From the NCBI GenBank assembly GCA_916610825.1, contig OU744451.1:12611520-12675519 (forward strand): a stretch of 64,000 bases of DNA. The letters are read 5' to 3'. Of the stretch, positions 32,301 through 63,873 are shown piece after piece. The notes under the pieces were generated by a model that had not been told where the DNA came from, did no database searches, and was given only the letters and a program-made list of their open reading frames with translations. Position 1 is the stretch's first letter; each line of letters starts with the position of its first letter. The translations under genes were made by a program, and so were the position numbers. This DNA is from Haliclystus octoradiatus (lineage: Eukaryota > Cnidaria > Staurozoa > Stauromedusae > Haliclystidae).

Positions 32301-32776
32301 CATCAAATATTATCATATTATTTGCAAGTTCAAAACAATTTATAGAGATGGTCTCACTGCTCACTGTCGTCTCACGGTCTTATCTTTGAAATTATAAGAC
32401 GATGGTCATTTCTTTCCTAACTTTTCATTCGTTCGCCAATACAAAAAGTACAGAAGCAACATTGATTCATGTTACAGTCGTGAAATCAAATTCGTTAAGG
32501 TCTTCTATTGCCTACAATGCTAAGTTAGATTTATGCCATTCAAGATGATCGATGTTCGTAAGTTAACTAATCATTTGAAATATGAAATATTGTCAATCTT
32601 GACAGCGTGTTCCTAATTTTTGAGTGCTCTCAAAACGTATAAATATTTTGAATTGCAGACCTGCAGTGTCGGTCTTATCAAATGATCAACTGTTTTTCTT
32701 CTAAATCTATCCAGATATACTCTTATGGAAGGAAGGCATTGAAAATTATGTAAGAGCAATTCTTGAAATTGTTCAC

Positions 32777-32833
32777 CTGCAGCGGTGACGTCTGCAATCC
32801 ACGTTTGTAACAAGATCTTGATTTCTACCCAAT
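32777..32833 (-). CDS. Candidate orphan exon
   Basis: Flanked by AG at 32,834-32,835 and GT at 32,775-32,776. It reads WVEIKILLQTWIADVTAA without a stop, enters in phase 1 and leaves in phase 1. It could be an early exon of the LRRK-like gene on the far side of the composite element, but its phase does not join directly to the next exon seen, so at least one more exon would be needed. Confidence 0.25.
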
Positions 32834-33360
32834 CTAAGATCGTTGGTGGCCCAAAGAATTAAAAATCAGCTTATAACCCATAGGTTGAAATCAATGCACG
32901 TACTGTGGAATTAACTGTACTGCTGTCAACCGGGATCTACGCAAGAAACCTTCCCGTATTTTCCAACCAATATTTGTGACACTTGTAAGTGTATCTATAT
33001 TCCAAACACTATGGTATAATTATAAACCCTTTTGATAACAAATGGAACAAATCAATGTTAAGATAATCGGCATAAATTATATACATGAATGCTATTATAT
33101 ATGAATCAAAGATAAGAATGTTCGCTTTTAATTTTGATAGTGCCTATAATATAACCAATTACTCTATATATCCCTAGATTCCTTTCCCTAGTTCATGAAC
33201 TAGACTTATCCATTTAAGTTCATTCATAAAATAATATAATATTAATCAAATCAAATCAAAATCAAAAATATATGGTAAAATTGCAATTCTAACTATGCAA
33301 TCATGATAAATTATTCAAGATCCAATTCTATAGAAACTCTAACATTTATATTTGACACCT

Positions 33361-33366
33361 TTTATT
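33361..33366 (-). terminator. Poly(A) signal AATAAA of the SLC35F-like gene
   Basis: AATAAA on the minus strand about 100 bases after the SLC35F-like stop codon at 33,467-33,469. This is a normal distance for a short 3' UTR. Confidence 0.6.
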
Positions 33367-33466
33367 TCTACGAATGCAATAACTTTTGCCCTTTTTACAC
33401 AACGGATTACTTGTAAGCAAGCCAGGTCTTTCACCAACTCTACTGTAGTACATGATGGGATGTATA

Positions 33467-36400
33467 TTATAACGCAACAGTATGGGTTACGCTGACGTTC
33501 TCAAAGTTGTTTTGTGAACACGTGAATGAGTGATAGCGAAATCCGTTCTGGTTTGCCTTAAGCAATCGTTCATTTTCTTTGCTTTTCTTTATGGTATCCT
33601 CTTGCAATAATTTGTTAGTCCTAATAACTTCATGTAGTTTCATTTCACTGACTGGTGTCGGCTTGAGGTTGTACACTATCAAACCAACCATAATCAAGCA
33701 GAAGGCAATGAAGTAGAAATACGAAAACTATAACAAAAATAAATGAAAGGAGATATTATGATATCATACATCAATTTAGCTGGATCTCTCTACGATTGTA
33801 TTCTTTTCCTAAAATCCCAAAATACATGAGCAACACAGACACTTCATTTTTTGAAGACAATAGAGCATTGAAATCTAAACTAAACATGTCCGGGTGCCGC
33901 TGAGTAAACTATATTCTAATAAAAGCGTAAACAGCACCAAGTGCAGTACACTTATCTACCTCGATCTGGTACAGGAGAAAAGTTGGACATCCATGAAGCG
34001 AAAAGCGAGGTTGGATACAATCATTTAAGCAAGTGTGGGGCATTGGGAGAAGGAGATGAACAGAGTTTGAATGTATCTACAAATAAGCAAACGTAAAGCC
34101 AGACTGGTACATTGAGTGGATAGATTGATTGCTGTTCAGAGAAGCTCATTTAAACAGGATTTTGTCGGCGTAATGATTGGCTCAGATTAATTTGAGATTA
34201 CAAGACCAGTGATATACATAATATATTAGTATTTGATATTGACTGATTTCGTGACTTTAATGCATACTTATGTTGGCCTAATTAAATACTCAGGTAGTCT
34301 CAAATTTCTATTATAAGATACGTAACAAAAGTTATGTGGGAACTGGGAAGACTATGATTTAGAGCAAACTATACTTGTGGGTGTCTCTCAGTCCGTCAGT
34401 GACTGTTCTTTTCTTTCATGTGTCTAAATAATTATTATACAGTTTAATTGACTTTATATAACTCGGCATACCTTATAGCAGAATACAAGTAATCCAACGA
34501 GAAGGGTGTACATATCTGCCGTCAGTAGAGACAAATTGACAACGGCAGCACTGCTAATTTTCATCACTGTTGGCATCAATGCGTACCAAAGATACTGTGA
34601 AATGCCAAACGATGCATATAAACCAACTGCAAAAAATTAAACAGATCCCAGCTATAAATAATTAAATCATTAATTAGCATGAAAAACAATTAAAGAGAAA
34701 ATGAACCTACCTATTTTCCAATTCCAAACGATTGCAGCAACTACATTTCTTTCAATCAGCACCCTGAGGTAGCCGACATATAACGAAAGATAACATTTAT
34801 TATGAAGTTATAAAGCAGAAAAACAACAGAACCAGAATATTATCACAAGATTTCGAGCTCGATCATGCTATCTTTCTAATTAGGAATCACCGAGGACTGT
34901 TTCAGAGAGTCAACAGAGTCAACAGAAATAGCCCTTATAATCCATAGTTTATAAACTATGTTATAATCGTACAAAATAATAATCTTTAGCTAATCAAGGC
35001 ATAATTATTTTGGATTTGTTTGAGCATTGTAGTGGATGGTAGGTGAACGGGTTCATGTTTTGGTACACATACATATTATGATCACCAGCGGCCTCCATTT
35101 AATTAGTAACCTCTCATATGTGTGTTGTAGTCCGTCACGTACATATGATATCGTGTTTGCTAACGTGTTTACCGTGTTCGGTAACGTGACTTTTATGGCT
35201 GCCGCACGCAATAATCATCATCATTCATCATCGATCATCATACATTTTATTTGGCGAGGGTGAATTGGTAAGCTTGTGAAATCTTATCTTTCCTAAGGCT
35301 CTCAAAGACTAAGGCTCTCAAATAATCATAATTATTGCCAAAGACTGCAAAAACTTACAAAAATAGGTATACTTACGTTTGTATTGCAGATATAACAATG
35401 CCACACAATCCCAACATTCCAAGGAATTCTAATTGACTGAATTCTTTCACAAGGAATTCTTGACTGACATTCGAACAACCGTAAAGGAAAGCCCCAGTAA
35501 ATGCTAGCATGTCGCCAGTTAATTCGCTCTTAGCTGATACAAAAACAAGCATGATAACTGTTAATTTATCTCGTGTTAAATCATACTTTAAGGTATAAAA
35601 AAACAAGTAAAAATGATAATTTATCAGGGTCCGGAGTCCTATCAACAATGCCGAATGATCAAGCATGCGCGGTGTGCTATTTCCATTGTTTATGAATATT
35701 TCAATGTTTTTAGGATACTATCACAATGCCAGCATAATTTCCTTCTGAATTGTTTTCAATAAAAGCATATTTTTTGAAAATTTTCAATCAAAAGTTAATA
35801 AATCGATTATCGGGTATGGAATAATTCTAGACAGTATCATTGGCTCCTGCCGGTTGTCTTTATTGAAAATACTAGAAATAAAGAAATAGAAATGCTTGAA
35901 AGCTCTGGATAGGCAGGTTTGTCACGAAACTGTCTTGATAGGAATATATAGGATATGATCAATTGACACCAAAACAATGGTAGAATGCAGCCATCAATTG
36001 AAACGAATTGATTCTGAGGCCAGTAAATTACCGTTAGAGTCTCCATCTGTCCTGTCAGTTAGTATTAGAGTGAGGCTACCAATAACGCACAAGAAAACAC
36101 CAAAATAATGAATCAGTTTGTATCTAATTCTTAAGAAGATGAATGAGAGAACCATCACAGTAGGAATCGTAAAACTGTCACATAGCTGAAAAAAGAAAAT
36201 AATTATACTGTACCATCTTACATATAACTTTATCAAAACAACGTATCGGATGCTTCTTGCTTATAATTTAAAATATTACCTTTGCTGTCTCTTTGAACAG
36301 TTTATAGATGAATAATAAATTAAACTTGAAATTTTCATCAATGGTTTCAAATTAATTATAACTCACCTGCGCGCTAGTGAGAGTAGTCAACGAATATGCT

Positions 36401-37203
36401 TTAATGAGTAAATAATTGGCATTGACATCTATAAGCGCCAATGCAATGTATTTCAATCCTCGTTTACGGACTGCCTCGTGGAACTGTGTCTTGTGACTCA
36501 CTAATGCAACGCCACATGTAACGGCCAGTAGGAGGTACGTAAAAAAACCTTGAAAAAGAGGCGTATGAATATCAAACCAAGTAGATAGGCCAGTACTTGA
36601 TGTTCCAATGCAGCATAAGAGAAGAGACAGCACCTGCCCACATAGTATGGTCTTTGTAAGCAATCTATATACAATTATAATTATAATAATTCAATAATAT
36701 TTACAAATATTCTTAAGAACACCTACTTATTAAGAAGTTATCAATTCCATTCAATCTACAATAACGTAATAAATGTGTTAGTTTTCGTAACATTCAAATT
36801 ACAATTAATACCTTATGTATACCGTATCTAATATATAATATCTAATATATAATGTTCACAGATACCTAAGCACTGTATCATGGTTATGGTTACGAGAATA
36901 TAAGATGGGTTTGTATTCTGTTTGAGGGACCGTCAATACGTCATAGCTCTGCCTTTTCCCTTCTCAAGAAGTGGTTAACTAAAATATGAATTATGTTGTT
37001 CGAATAAGAAGCAATATAATCTATTACTTAACATGGAAGAGAACAGTTGAGATGGAGAGAAAGGAAACAGAAAACTTGTTAAATACTTACAGCTTTGACT
37101 TTGTACATCCTAATTTATTGGCCTCCTCACTGATGCTCAAACACAGCGAATCATCTTCTTCATCTCTTGGTTTCGCGAAATAGCTAATTGTTGCGGAAGT
37201 CAT
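33467..37203 (-). CDS. SLC35F: SLC35F1/SLC35F2-like membrane transporter, complete
   Basis: Seven coding exons: 37203-37091 (ATG at 37,203-37,201), 36664-36367, 36185-36032, 35533-35377, 34763-34711, 34626-34472 and 33727-33467 (stop TAA). All borders are GT-AG and phases agree, giving 397 codons including the stop, close to the usual 370-410 of SLC35F1/F2. The protein is a multi-pass member of the drug/metabolite transporter superfamily. Recognisable family stretches: GQVLSLLLC, ALIDVNANYLLIKAYSLTTL, GVFLCVIGSLTLILTD, MLAFTGAFLYGCSNVSQEFL, EFLGMLGLCGIVISAIQ and VVNLSLLTADMYTLLVG. The N-terminus (MTSATISYFAKPRDEEDDSL) and the charged C-terminal tail are cytosolic by family analogy. Substrates of this subfamily are poorly settled, so none is assigned. 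It cannot be placed as F1 or F2 from one sequence. Confidence 0.93.
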
Positions 37204-37747
37204 TCCTAAAATATCAAATTACCGGTAAAGCAATAGTAAATGTTGAAATGTAAAATCTGCTTAAACGACCAACAAATATTTTACTCAATTTAATCAGTTC
37301 ATAAATTAGAAAAGTTTTCTTATTGGAATTCTCTGCTATCTAAATAAATGTAAATCTACATAATCTGGTAAAAAGAAGATTTGTTTGGATAGGTTCGGAT
37401 TCTATATTTTAAAATAATTGATAAGTTTGTTGAACCTGATAATGAACTGATACTCAAATCGCCCCCGTGGACGCTTGATTATGTCAATTTCTAATACAAA
37501 TATTTTTACGTAGATTTAATATTTATTAATGTTTAGTTTGAAATATGTACATTTATGTTATTTATATATATTTTTTTTTTAAATGGTAGATACAAGTTTG
37601 TTAAATATAATTTGTTAAGAAATATATAACTCGCAAAATTTTAAAAACTAACAAATGAAATAAAATGTAAATTTTATAAAAGGTTAAATACCTAAGAAAC
37701 TAATATAAATTTTCTTATTCTACAGCTCCTTAAATTTATACATATAT
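37204..37747. other. Upstream region of the SLC35F-like gene
   Basis: Very AT-rich, with no TATA/initiator pair or upstream coding exon that I can support. The promoter of the SLC35F-like gene is probably here or in a non-coding first exon further right. Confidence 0.4.
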
Positions 37748-38059
37748 TTATACATTATAATATACTATAATACTAAATGAACTGGTTAATGTTACTTGTT
37801 CCTGAAATGTTCCTAAAACACACATTGCATTTGCTCTCTGCAATGCAATGCTTATTTTTTGTCGATTGAATTGATGTGCCTGCTCGTCATTGCTATTTAG
37901 CTTTTCCAGGTATGTGATAAGATTGTTGGCACTTGGGCCGAATGGTCCATTAGTTTCTACTGCGACTGGGATGACTTTGTAATAAGGTTCCAGCTCTGAA
38001 TATCTTGCAGCTTTGTCTTGTTCAGCTTTAGCAGCGGCAGCTCCAGCGGCTTTAGATGT
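37748..38059 (-). pseudogene. C-terminal fragment of a retroelement reverse transcriptase polyprotein
   Basis: On the minus strand an open stretch of about 100 codons without a start reads KAEQDKAARYSELEPYYK, then VIPVAVETNGPFGPSANNL, then RQKISIALQRANAMCVLGTF. The pattern VAVET-G-FGP followed by I-ALQR-NA is found at the end of many invertebrate retroelement RT proteins. An in-frame TGA lies just before it. It lies upstream of the SLC35F-like gene. Which retroelement group it comes from is not settled. Confidence 0.6.
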
Positions 38060-38471
38060 TCAGCACATTTTCCATGGGACAAATATGTACATATATATAT
38101 AGACATTTGTAATTTACTTTTTAAGTTTTAAAAAATTTGAAAATTATTAAACAAGTAAAAGAATAAATACAAATATGTATATAGATACTCTTTCGCCTTA
38201 ATTACGTATAATTACGGTTAACTATTTATAATTCTTTATCGTTAGCTACTAGTTCCGCAAAAGTTGTAAAGGCTGTAAATAGTTTTAAAGTTAAACTAAT
38301 TTCTGATTCTAAATTCTACTAAATTCTAAAGACATTTTATTTAATTTCCAATCCTATATCTATAGTATATTATATTCATTTATATAATTAGTGATTAATG
38401 TGTTGTAAGTTGTCTTACTGATTGAACATAGGGCTCAATGCTTTACAGCAGAGCTTTAAATAATATATAAA

Positions 38472-38643
38472 ATATGTAGTCAAAAATCAGACAATCATGT
38501 TTGCTACTCAGAGTTTCACGCCAAGGCGATCATCAGGCAATCTATTCCAGGAACACAGGATTTTCAGGGAATACATTGCCTGATGATCGCTTTGGCGTGA
38601 AACTCTGAGTAGCAAACATGATTGTCTGATTTTTGACTACATA
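38472..38643. repeat. Near-perfect 69-bp inverted repeat (hairpin)
   Basis: The left arm 38,472-38,540 (TATGTAGTCAAAAATCAGAC at its start) and right arm 38,574-38,643 are reverse complements with one visible mismatch, separated by about 33 bases. It has no coding content. The outermost bases are AT-rich and no longer target duplication is clear. It could be a small MITE or a stem-loop RNA precursor. Confidence 0.85.
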
Positions 38644-41600
38644 ATTAGTGATTATAAAGTTTTAATACCATTTTCTGCACGTTAAATACCAACGTTGTTT
38701 TACGGAAATAAAATCTAAAAGGCTGTACATTTATTCATCTATAAGATGCTGCCTATCGGTTTGCCTGAACATTACGAAATCTCGACGGGCAAATGAATGT
38801 CAGCTGAAAATTGCAGACAAGAAATGTTTTAGGCATTGTCTATTGGAAAGTTAAGCGTGTTCATGCTGTTGATTCTTGGCAGAATATCAAAATACAAACA
38901 TGTGACCTTAAACCATCAACTCTCTGCTTCATCCAGCTGCAAAAGCGCATGGACGAACGTTTCTCATTTTCTCGCTTTCAATTTATCGTCAAATATTGAT
39001 CTGCTAATCTGAGCATATGAAGGTTATTTAGATCCACTATTAGGATCCTTGTCAGCAATATGGAGCCCCTGTCTAAAGAGATAAACAAAGTGGAATCGAT
39101 CTAAAGATTCTTCAATAGAAAACTATTAAAACGTCCAAAAGCAGAGGTTAGTATGAAGTAAAGGATCTTTTTTTATTTGCTCACAATGTACAAAACTATA
39201 AAATAACTCATAATCTTGTACAGTATCTTGATTGTAAGGTATTTTGAATAAGATATCAATAATTACTGCATGCGTTGTCATACATTTAAATTGAGCGATG
39301 GCGACGGACCCCAAGTATCCCACCCCAATTGTGATCGCAATTTGCTAACTGGTAAAAAGACGCATTTATCTGAAGCATGTACCATACATAACAATATTAG
39401 TTTGACTGCAAATCGGATTCCGCCACTACTATATAGCCTCGCTCACTGTTCCGATCAGGTCACCCAGCAAACACTGACCGTGCTGCGGTGATCCCATACA
39501 GTCTCAGGGAGGTCGGTAAGGACGGTCGCAAGGGGACTCTGCAACGTAAGGGACTAAAAATATTATATTTCCCATCTGCTTAGAATGGGAAGGTACTGTC
39601 CACGTCACAGGACAGTCTAGGAAAGTTTGTATTTCCTGTTGAATTTTGTGACTGTAAGCATATATAGAGATTTACGTCGTTTTAATGTTATAGCCTCTTA
39701 TTCATTTATAGTGTATTTAGCACATGTTCTGTTTTGAGAGAGATCAGATTCGTTAGCGTTCGCTTGCGCAGCACGTGTCTCATTATTGTGTAGTGTGTTA
39801 CACTCTTTCATTGCTATTACTTGATCAGGTTTAAGATGATCTTACAGTGACTACAGAAGTCAAGTAACTGCGTCCCCAGAAAGTCAGTTTTGACTATTAG
39901 GGACTGATCTAGTTTTTCGCCCATCCACCCATCAAAGGGTTTAAGGAGAGCCTCTCTCGGGAGAAAATTTTAAAAGAAGTGTCAAATTTTAAAGACGAAC
40001 ACGCCGTGGAAAATAAAACAGTAGAGACAATTTTTCGACATCGCTTGTCATGGACTATTCGGCTTTAAAGAATTGAAATTGATTACTGTTTAATAATAAA
40101 AGATGATATGTTCATCATTTATGTTTGTACACTGATTTATCATAAGCGGAATGTGATATGTGTGGCTGTATTGTTGTCGCTGTTAAAAATATAGACTGTA
40201 GTGAGAATTAAGAACCAATGTTTTGCACGGTTTATAAATAGTCTGTCTTCTGAACAATGTATAGAGGCTGCAAATCACCCTTAAATAAAGGGATCTATAA
40301 GATTATTGTCCATAACAACTTGATACTGTATAACAAGTTGATCTCTTGTAAATGTCCTAATTATATTATTCATCTTGTATCATAATAAGTGGTTGATAAT
40401 GTAAGGAATGAAATTATTACGCTACCAATAATTCTAATTTTGTAAATTAAGTATGTTGAAGAAGTTCCAATTGCTATTTTTCAAACAAATGATATGTAAG
40501 CATAAAATGTGAAGCTAGATTATTCAATTCTACTTCGTTGATACTATAAATTGTAAATAATTAGCTAAATAAATTGTTTTTGGTAAACGATATGTTTGAA
40601 AATATTATCCATGTTTTATTACTGATAAAGTGTTCTACTGTGGATTCAAAAGGAAACATAACCCAAACAGTAATTAATTACAACATTTATTTTTTTATCG
40701 TTACCCTCCGAGCCATCCGACTGTCTCTGTTGGGTTTTGTGTCATCACATTAGAAAATCGTCCAATTTAATATAAATTTGATTGATAGTTCCCACATTTG
40801 TACCCTCAATCATGATTGGTTTCGCCAACATGCAAATCTAGCTAGCGACTTCCATGCAAGGCTATACTCTGTGTGAAAGCGTTCAAGGGTTAAGATAACA
40901 ACAACAGATTGATCACGATTATAATGAGCTCGTTTTCACGCTAAAAATCATTTTTTTATGAGAATCATTTATCAATAAAAGTAAAAGGTAGCGTTCACAA
41001 ACGCGTGATGTCACGGGGATTTTACCAGGTGTCTGGATAAAACTGGCAAAGGCCACAATGGCACTGAGGTTGTAATAACCCTGTAGTATTAACTCTCTAA
41101 AATAAAACAAGCCTGCTTGATTTCCAAATGTCACCCCCACAGGCCTGTCTCACATATGCCACAATCTTATAACGAGGCCATTTTCAATAAGTTTTTTAAA
41201 TCTTAATGCTTATCAAATCACTAATCCAAACTATTGAATATTTATTTATTTTTCACTGATATAAGCTCAACTTTATCATATCGAAGATTCTTCACGATGC
41301 ACTGATTGAAAGCTATGCATATCCTAAAACATATATAGTCTTCCTTTGACGTGATGCTTGTTGCTTGTGTCTATCTAACATAGAAATACGAAGAAAGTAT
41401 ACCCCTACCATGTAAAAGGCCAGACGTATTTTCTACTGATTATATATGAGAAATCAGACAGCATAGACGTACTACACGATATCGACATGGAATATGAGTG
41501 GCTCAAGTTAGTTATGAAATTGTCGACTTATGAATACAATGCATAATATAGTAACCGTTTATGCGCTAGGAGCTTAGCCAGCTCAAAGGTACACCCCTCA

Positions 41601-42827
41601 GCCGCTGCATGACATCCTTCGATAGAATGAAATTCTCAATTCGAGCCGAAATGATATCACCGGCAAGTGAACTTATAGATGCGTCAAAGTCTCAAGCAAA
41701 ATGGGAAATCACCTCATGCAGTATCTGCAACAAATCATCTTCAAATCGGAGGCATACCTCTATTTGGTTGATCTTTTCCCAATCTCTCTTGCATGATTCC
41801 CTGGACGACTGATCTTTTCGAAGCAATAAATAGCCCAAACAAGTCAAGTCATTAATGCTTGGAGCAATGAAGCAAAGAAAGGCTTGGTGAGAGGTGATTG
41901 ATGCTTGACGGAAAGAACAACGAGCCGTTCCTGTGGATCTCATTTGAAATCCTGCTGAGATTTATCCCTGTCCATCTACGACAGACAGCGAGACAGTATA
42001 GCATGGTACTATATCACTATTATCTATGAAACAACCAAAATAGCATGCATTCATTGTGATTATCCTCCTGCGTTTGTTTTCATGTCCGTTGAGTTGCAAC
42101 CACAAAAGTGATTGTGTCGACCAGTCTAAACTTAGACACAGGGAAGGGCCTTTCATCTAACTGTTCTCAAACATTGTGAATCATCGATGAGCAAGCGACT
42201 TTTGGGCTGATTCTAACTATGATTCGACTAGACACAAGTTAATGAAAAACAATGGCGGTACCGATGATAGTATTCGTTCACCGCTTGGTTCATTATATCA
42301 ATATTGATGTCACAGACAGACTTCACAATGCACAATAGAAGGCACAACACAGACTTATCTCACTGCTGATCAGCTAGTTCAAATCAGCTAGTGGTATAAG
42401 TTGATAACATCAAAGAACACACTTGACACAATAGAGTAAAATGATGGAGTCACACGTGGGTGAGAAAATACATATGATGCAGAGGTTTATTTGAAATTGG
42501 GGAGACGGTAAAAGTCCAAGCGCATTACATACACAGAAAAGACGATTATAAATATGTTATACAAACAACGTGCTTTGTTAGTCACTGACCCTTGTGGTTG
42601 ATTAAATCATAATATTACAATTAAACTTAAAGTAATAATAAAGCTAATAATCACTCTGATCGTTGTTTACATCTTACTATGAAACCATGTGAAATGGATG
42701 TTACAATGCATGAGCTGCTGTTTGTTTCAGTCTTATGTAAACGTATTCAGCGGATTGAGTTAAACAACATCAAGGGCTTGGGTCTAGTATTATTCATGCT
42801 ATTATTGCATTTCTGTTTGAAGTTCTA
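38644..42827. other. Intergenic region between SLC35F-like gene and RPF2
   Basis: No confident gene. A minus-strand frame at 41,692-41,943 (LGYLLLRKDQSSRESCKRDW...) reads somewhat like protein and has a GT after INQIE, but no family was recognised and no neighbouring exon joins it. The other open frames here are short and nondescript. Confidence 0.4.
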
Positions 42828-61155
<18,328 letters not shown>

Positions 61156-61199
61156 CTGTAACAAGGAGATTGAGCAAAGTTAATAATGGAGTATAGATA

Positions 61200-62200
61200 C
61201 ATAGGCTACCTTTAAAAGCTATGCATAGATATAAAACAAGTAATAAAGTGGGCTATTAGAGCGGCACTGCTCAAAGTTTGTAATATCATGCATACCATAA
61301 GAGTTCATTCAAATTGGAAGAAAACAATGGAAGTGAATGTCACTGACATATGAATGCAGCAGCTCCTTTGAAACTGAACCACAGAATACCAAACAGAAAA
61401 CATGTTCTAGTCTATATGAACATTCAATCTGAAAGCATTTTGAAAATGTTCTTGAAAAGCAGTTCAAATAGTTTGAAGCCACATGCAATAATATTTCTGA
61501 AAATTTGCCGCTGAATTGCGCAATTTCATAATCGATTTTCCTGTAGGCTAATATACAGAGAAAGCAGTTACATCACTACATAATGATGAATTTCAATGCT
61601 TTTCTAAAGAAATATAAGGTTTTGTATTTTGTAATCAATAAATACGACATTCAAGTATATAGTTTGAAAGATCAAATAAGAGCCTTTGAATTGCCCTGCC
61701 TGCAGATAATAAGATATTTGCATAATGCAATTTTTTCCACAAATGAAATACAATTTGATAGATGGCTACTAAAAATTCCTGAATGGAAACAAAACAGAAA
61801 TGTAAATAAAGATCTACATAATGGTAAAACAGGTAAGGATATTATCATAGCATCAAATCAGTACCATCAAAGTCTTCTGTTTCAAGTATGCGCGTAGTAT
61901 GAGCATGTGATGTACGTCGAAGGACAGGTGAAGAAAATAAAAATATTAAATTCAATGTTTTCACTTACTAAAATATCCTTAGATCAAATTCAAACTTCAA
62001 AACGTTAGTCTTTCTCAAATAGAGATAACTTTGTTGATATTATTTCTTCAGTAATACATTGCAGTTTCCTATTCTTCTCCAGCTTTGAGAATCTAACAAA
62101 GTTTTATCAACAAATTTCGATGGCAATTTTGGAAAAATGTTTACCTTGTATGTCCAACACACGGACCAACTAATCAAATTACAGAACTACGTTCGAATAT
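61200..62200. other. No recognised feature; first RPF2 exon should lie at or beyond here
   Basis: The frame at 61,583-61,897 is low-complexity and unrecognised. I could not find the short first RPF2 exon (start Met, ending in phase 2). Confidence 0.4.
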
Positions 62201-62218
62201 GACGTCACATTTTAGAAT

Positions 62219-62419
62219 TATATTTCATTGATGTTGAGAGTATTTTATTACATGGATTTCTGTTTCAAATAATAATACTTCTCCAATGGGTTGGTGAAGA
62301 ATTGATCAAAATTGAATTGAAAATCTAAATCCGACAGTCAACAAACTCTGAGTTATAAAAACAATGTGGTACCTAGTCCGGGAACCCGGTTAGTCATTTC
62401 CCGCTATTGCGATGCCCTA
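62219..62419. mobile_element. hAT-like MITE, shortened second copy
   Basis: Shares TATATTTCATTGATGTTGA, TTCTCCAATGRGTTGG and the right end ATTGCGATGCCCTA with the full element at 60,064-60,905. It lacks the left end and the segment between about 60,355 and 60,855. Confidence 0.75.
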
Positions 62420-62859
62420 AATAATATAATGGTTATTGTTTTATAATCTAAATCACCATACATACAATTTATACTGTTGTTCTGTCTCCAGTTGGTGGCA
62501 CTTGTCATAGTCTAGGCTACACTGCAGAATTGATGAGAGGCATGTCGTATCAAGAACAAGTATGTTTCGGGGATGTTTCTGTTTCAAAGTTCATTGGAAT
62601 TTATGCGTATTTGTATTAGTTGCTGCAGCTACCAGAAAATCACCATCATTTCACCTCAAATATCTCCTCCAGTTAAAAGATCCTCTCTGCCTAATGCAGG
62701 TCTATTGCTACGTTCAACTCCAGAATCCGGAAGTGTCTGTGGCAAAAGAAAGAGTTACCTACAATCACACACAAGTTGAATATTTTGTTTGTGGCTGTCC
62801 ATTATTCACAGTGAACCTATATGTTATGTCGATTAATATAATAAATGCCTTTATTACCA

Positions 62860-63420
62860 TGATATTAACCATTTCTCAACATCCTGTCTGTAGCGTACTA
62901 CATGGTGACAAATTGTCTCTTTTTCTACTTACAGTACCTACTCTATTTATTGATTATGCTTCTCGTATAAACTGACCCAGACTCTTACGATTTACTCTTG
63001 ATCGTCGTAGGTCATCCAGATCAATGTGTGTCAGATCTCTCATTTGTTGACGATATTGCTATTTAACACTTATTAGAACGTGTAAATTTGTTCAAATACC
63101 TAGGTTCTGTACATTTATCCTTGTCAGATGACCAAGTCAATTGTACAGGACAGGCTTGGGCAGCTATAAGAGGTCCAACAAATTCTGGGTATCCAATGTT
63201 AACACTACAACTGTTCAGACACACAATACAACATGTTCCATTCTACTCATCTGAAACGTGGGTTTCTAAAAACCACTCTATTGACATGTCTGATCTGATT
63301 CAAATTCTTCAAATTGAGCTTATAATGATATGCGTCAACATGCTTTACGAACACATTGGCCCAACGTATTGTCAAGCGCTAAAATTGAAGAAAAAATTTC
63401 ATTTTAACCTGACCTTCCCT
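62860..63420 (+). pseudogene. Decayed LINE reverse transcriptase (RTE-like)
   Basis: Over shifting frames it reads SVLHGDKLSLFLL with IDYASRI (compare GVLQGDTLAPFLF...DYALR), a decayed SDLSFVDDIA (normally FADDIAL), LFKYLGSVHLSLSDDQ, SSETWVSK and RQHALRTHWPNVLSSAKI. The order matches the RT motifs 4-7 and following region of one LINE. Frameshifts and stops make it non-functional. Confidence 0.6.
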
Positions 63421-63732
63421 CCAAGCACTTTGATGGCGACAGGCTATCCTCATTCCATCACGACCCTCATTTACGGGCTGTGCTCCAGTGAGAGCCTAAT
63501 AAAACTGAAGGTTAAAAAGTGTGCCATAAACCAAAAATGTGGTGTGCCCAATTACAGCGCACCTTGGTATCACGTGAAGTTTTATCGAGCGCTGGTTGGT
63601 GAATAAAAAACTGAAAATGTAAACAAACATGCTTGCATCATTCTCAAAGTTTATATTTCGATCGTTTATTCTGTCATATTGTCAATTTTTAATTATATAT
63701 TTATGGAGAATTGGAGTTTTATTTAAGAGCAA

Positions 63733-63873
63733 GGCCATCTGTCTATAGTGGTCACCCTTTCAATGTCTAAAATAGTATTTTCTATTGAACCAAACCTGTA
63801 TATAAAGGCCACCTGTCTATAGTGGTCAATTTATCTACCTCTCGTAGCTGGCCGTTATATACAAGTTTCACTG
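63733..63873. mobile_element. Mariner-type MITE, second copy (left end lost)
   Basis: Matches the interrupted copy at 59,957-60,983 over CTGTCTATAGTGGTCA, the 'aatgtctaaaatagtatttt' block and the right end GGCCGTTATATAC...TTTCACTG|TA. It shows the empty site of the hAT-like insertion (CCTGTATATAAAGG). Confidence 0.75.

Larger units (their letters stand above)
32300..33460. other. Mostly empty intergenic stretch
   Basis: Apart from the candidate exon at 32,777-32,833 and the poly(A) signal of the SLC35F-like gene at 33,361-33,366, no feature is recognised. Confidence 0.5.

Noticed and set aside
41692..41943. Possible minus-strand gene exon (LGYLLLRKDQSSRESCKRDW)
   Set aside because: There is no recognised family and no partner exon with matching phase nearby; left as unassigned open frame.
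61583..61897. 104-codon plus-strand frame
   Set aside because: AT-rich with skewed composition, no recognisable domain and no splice or repeat context that supports it.
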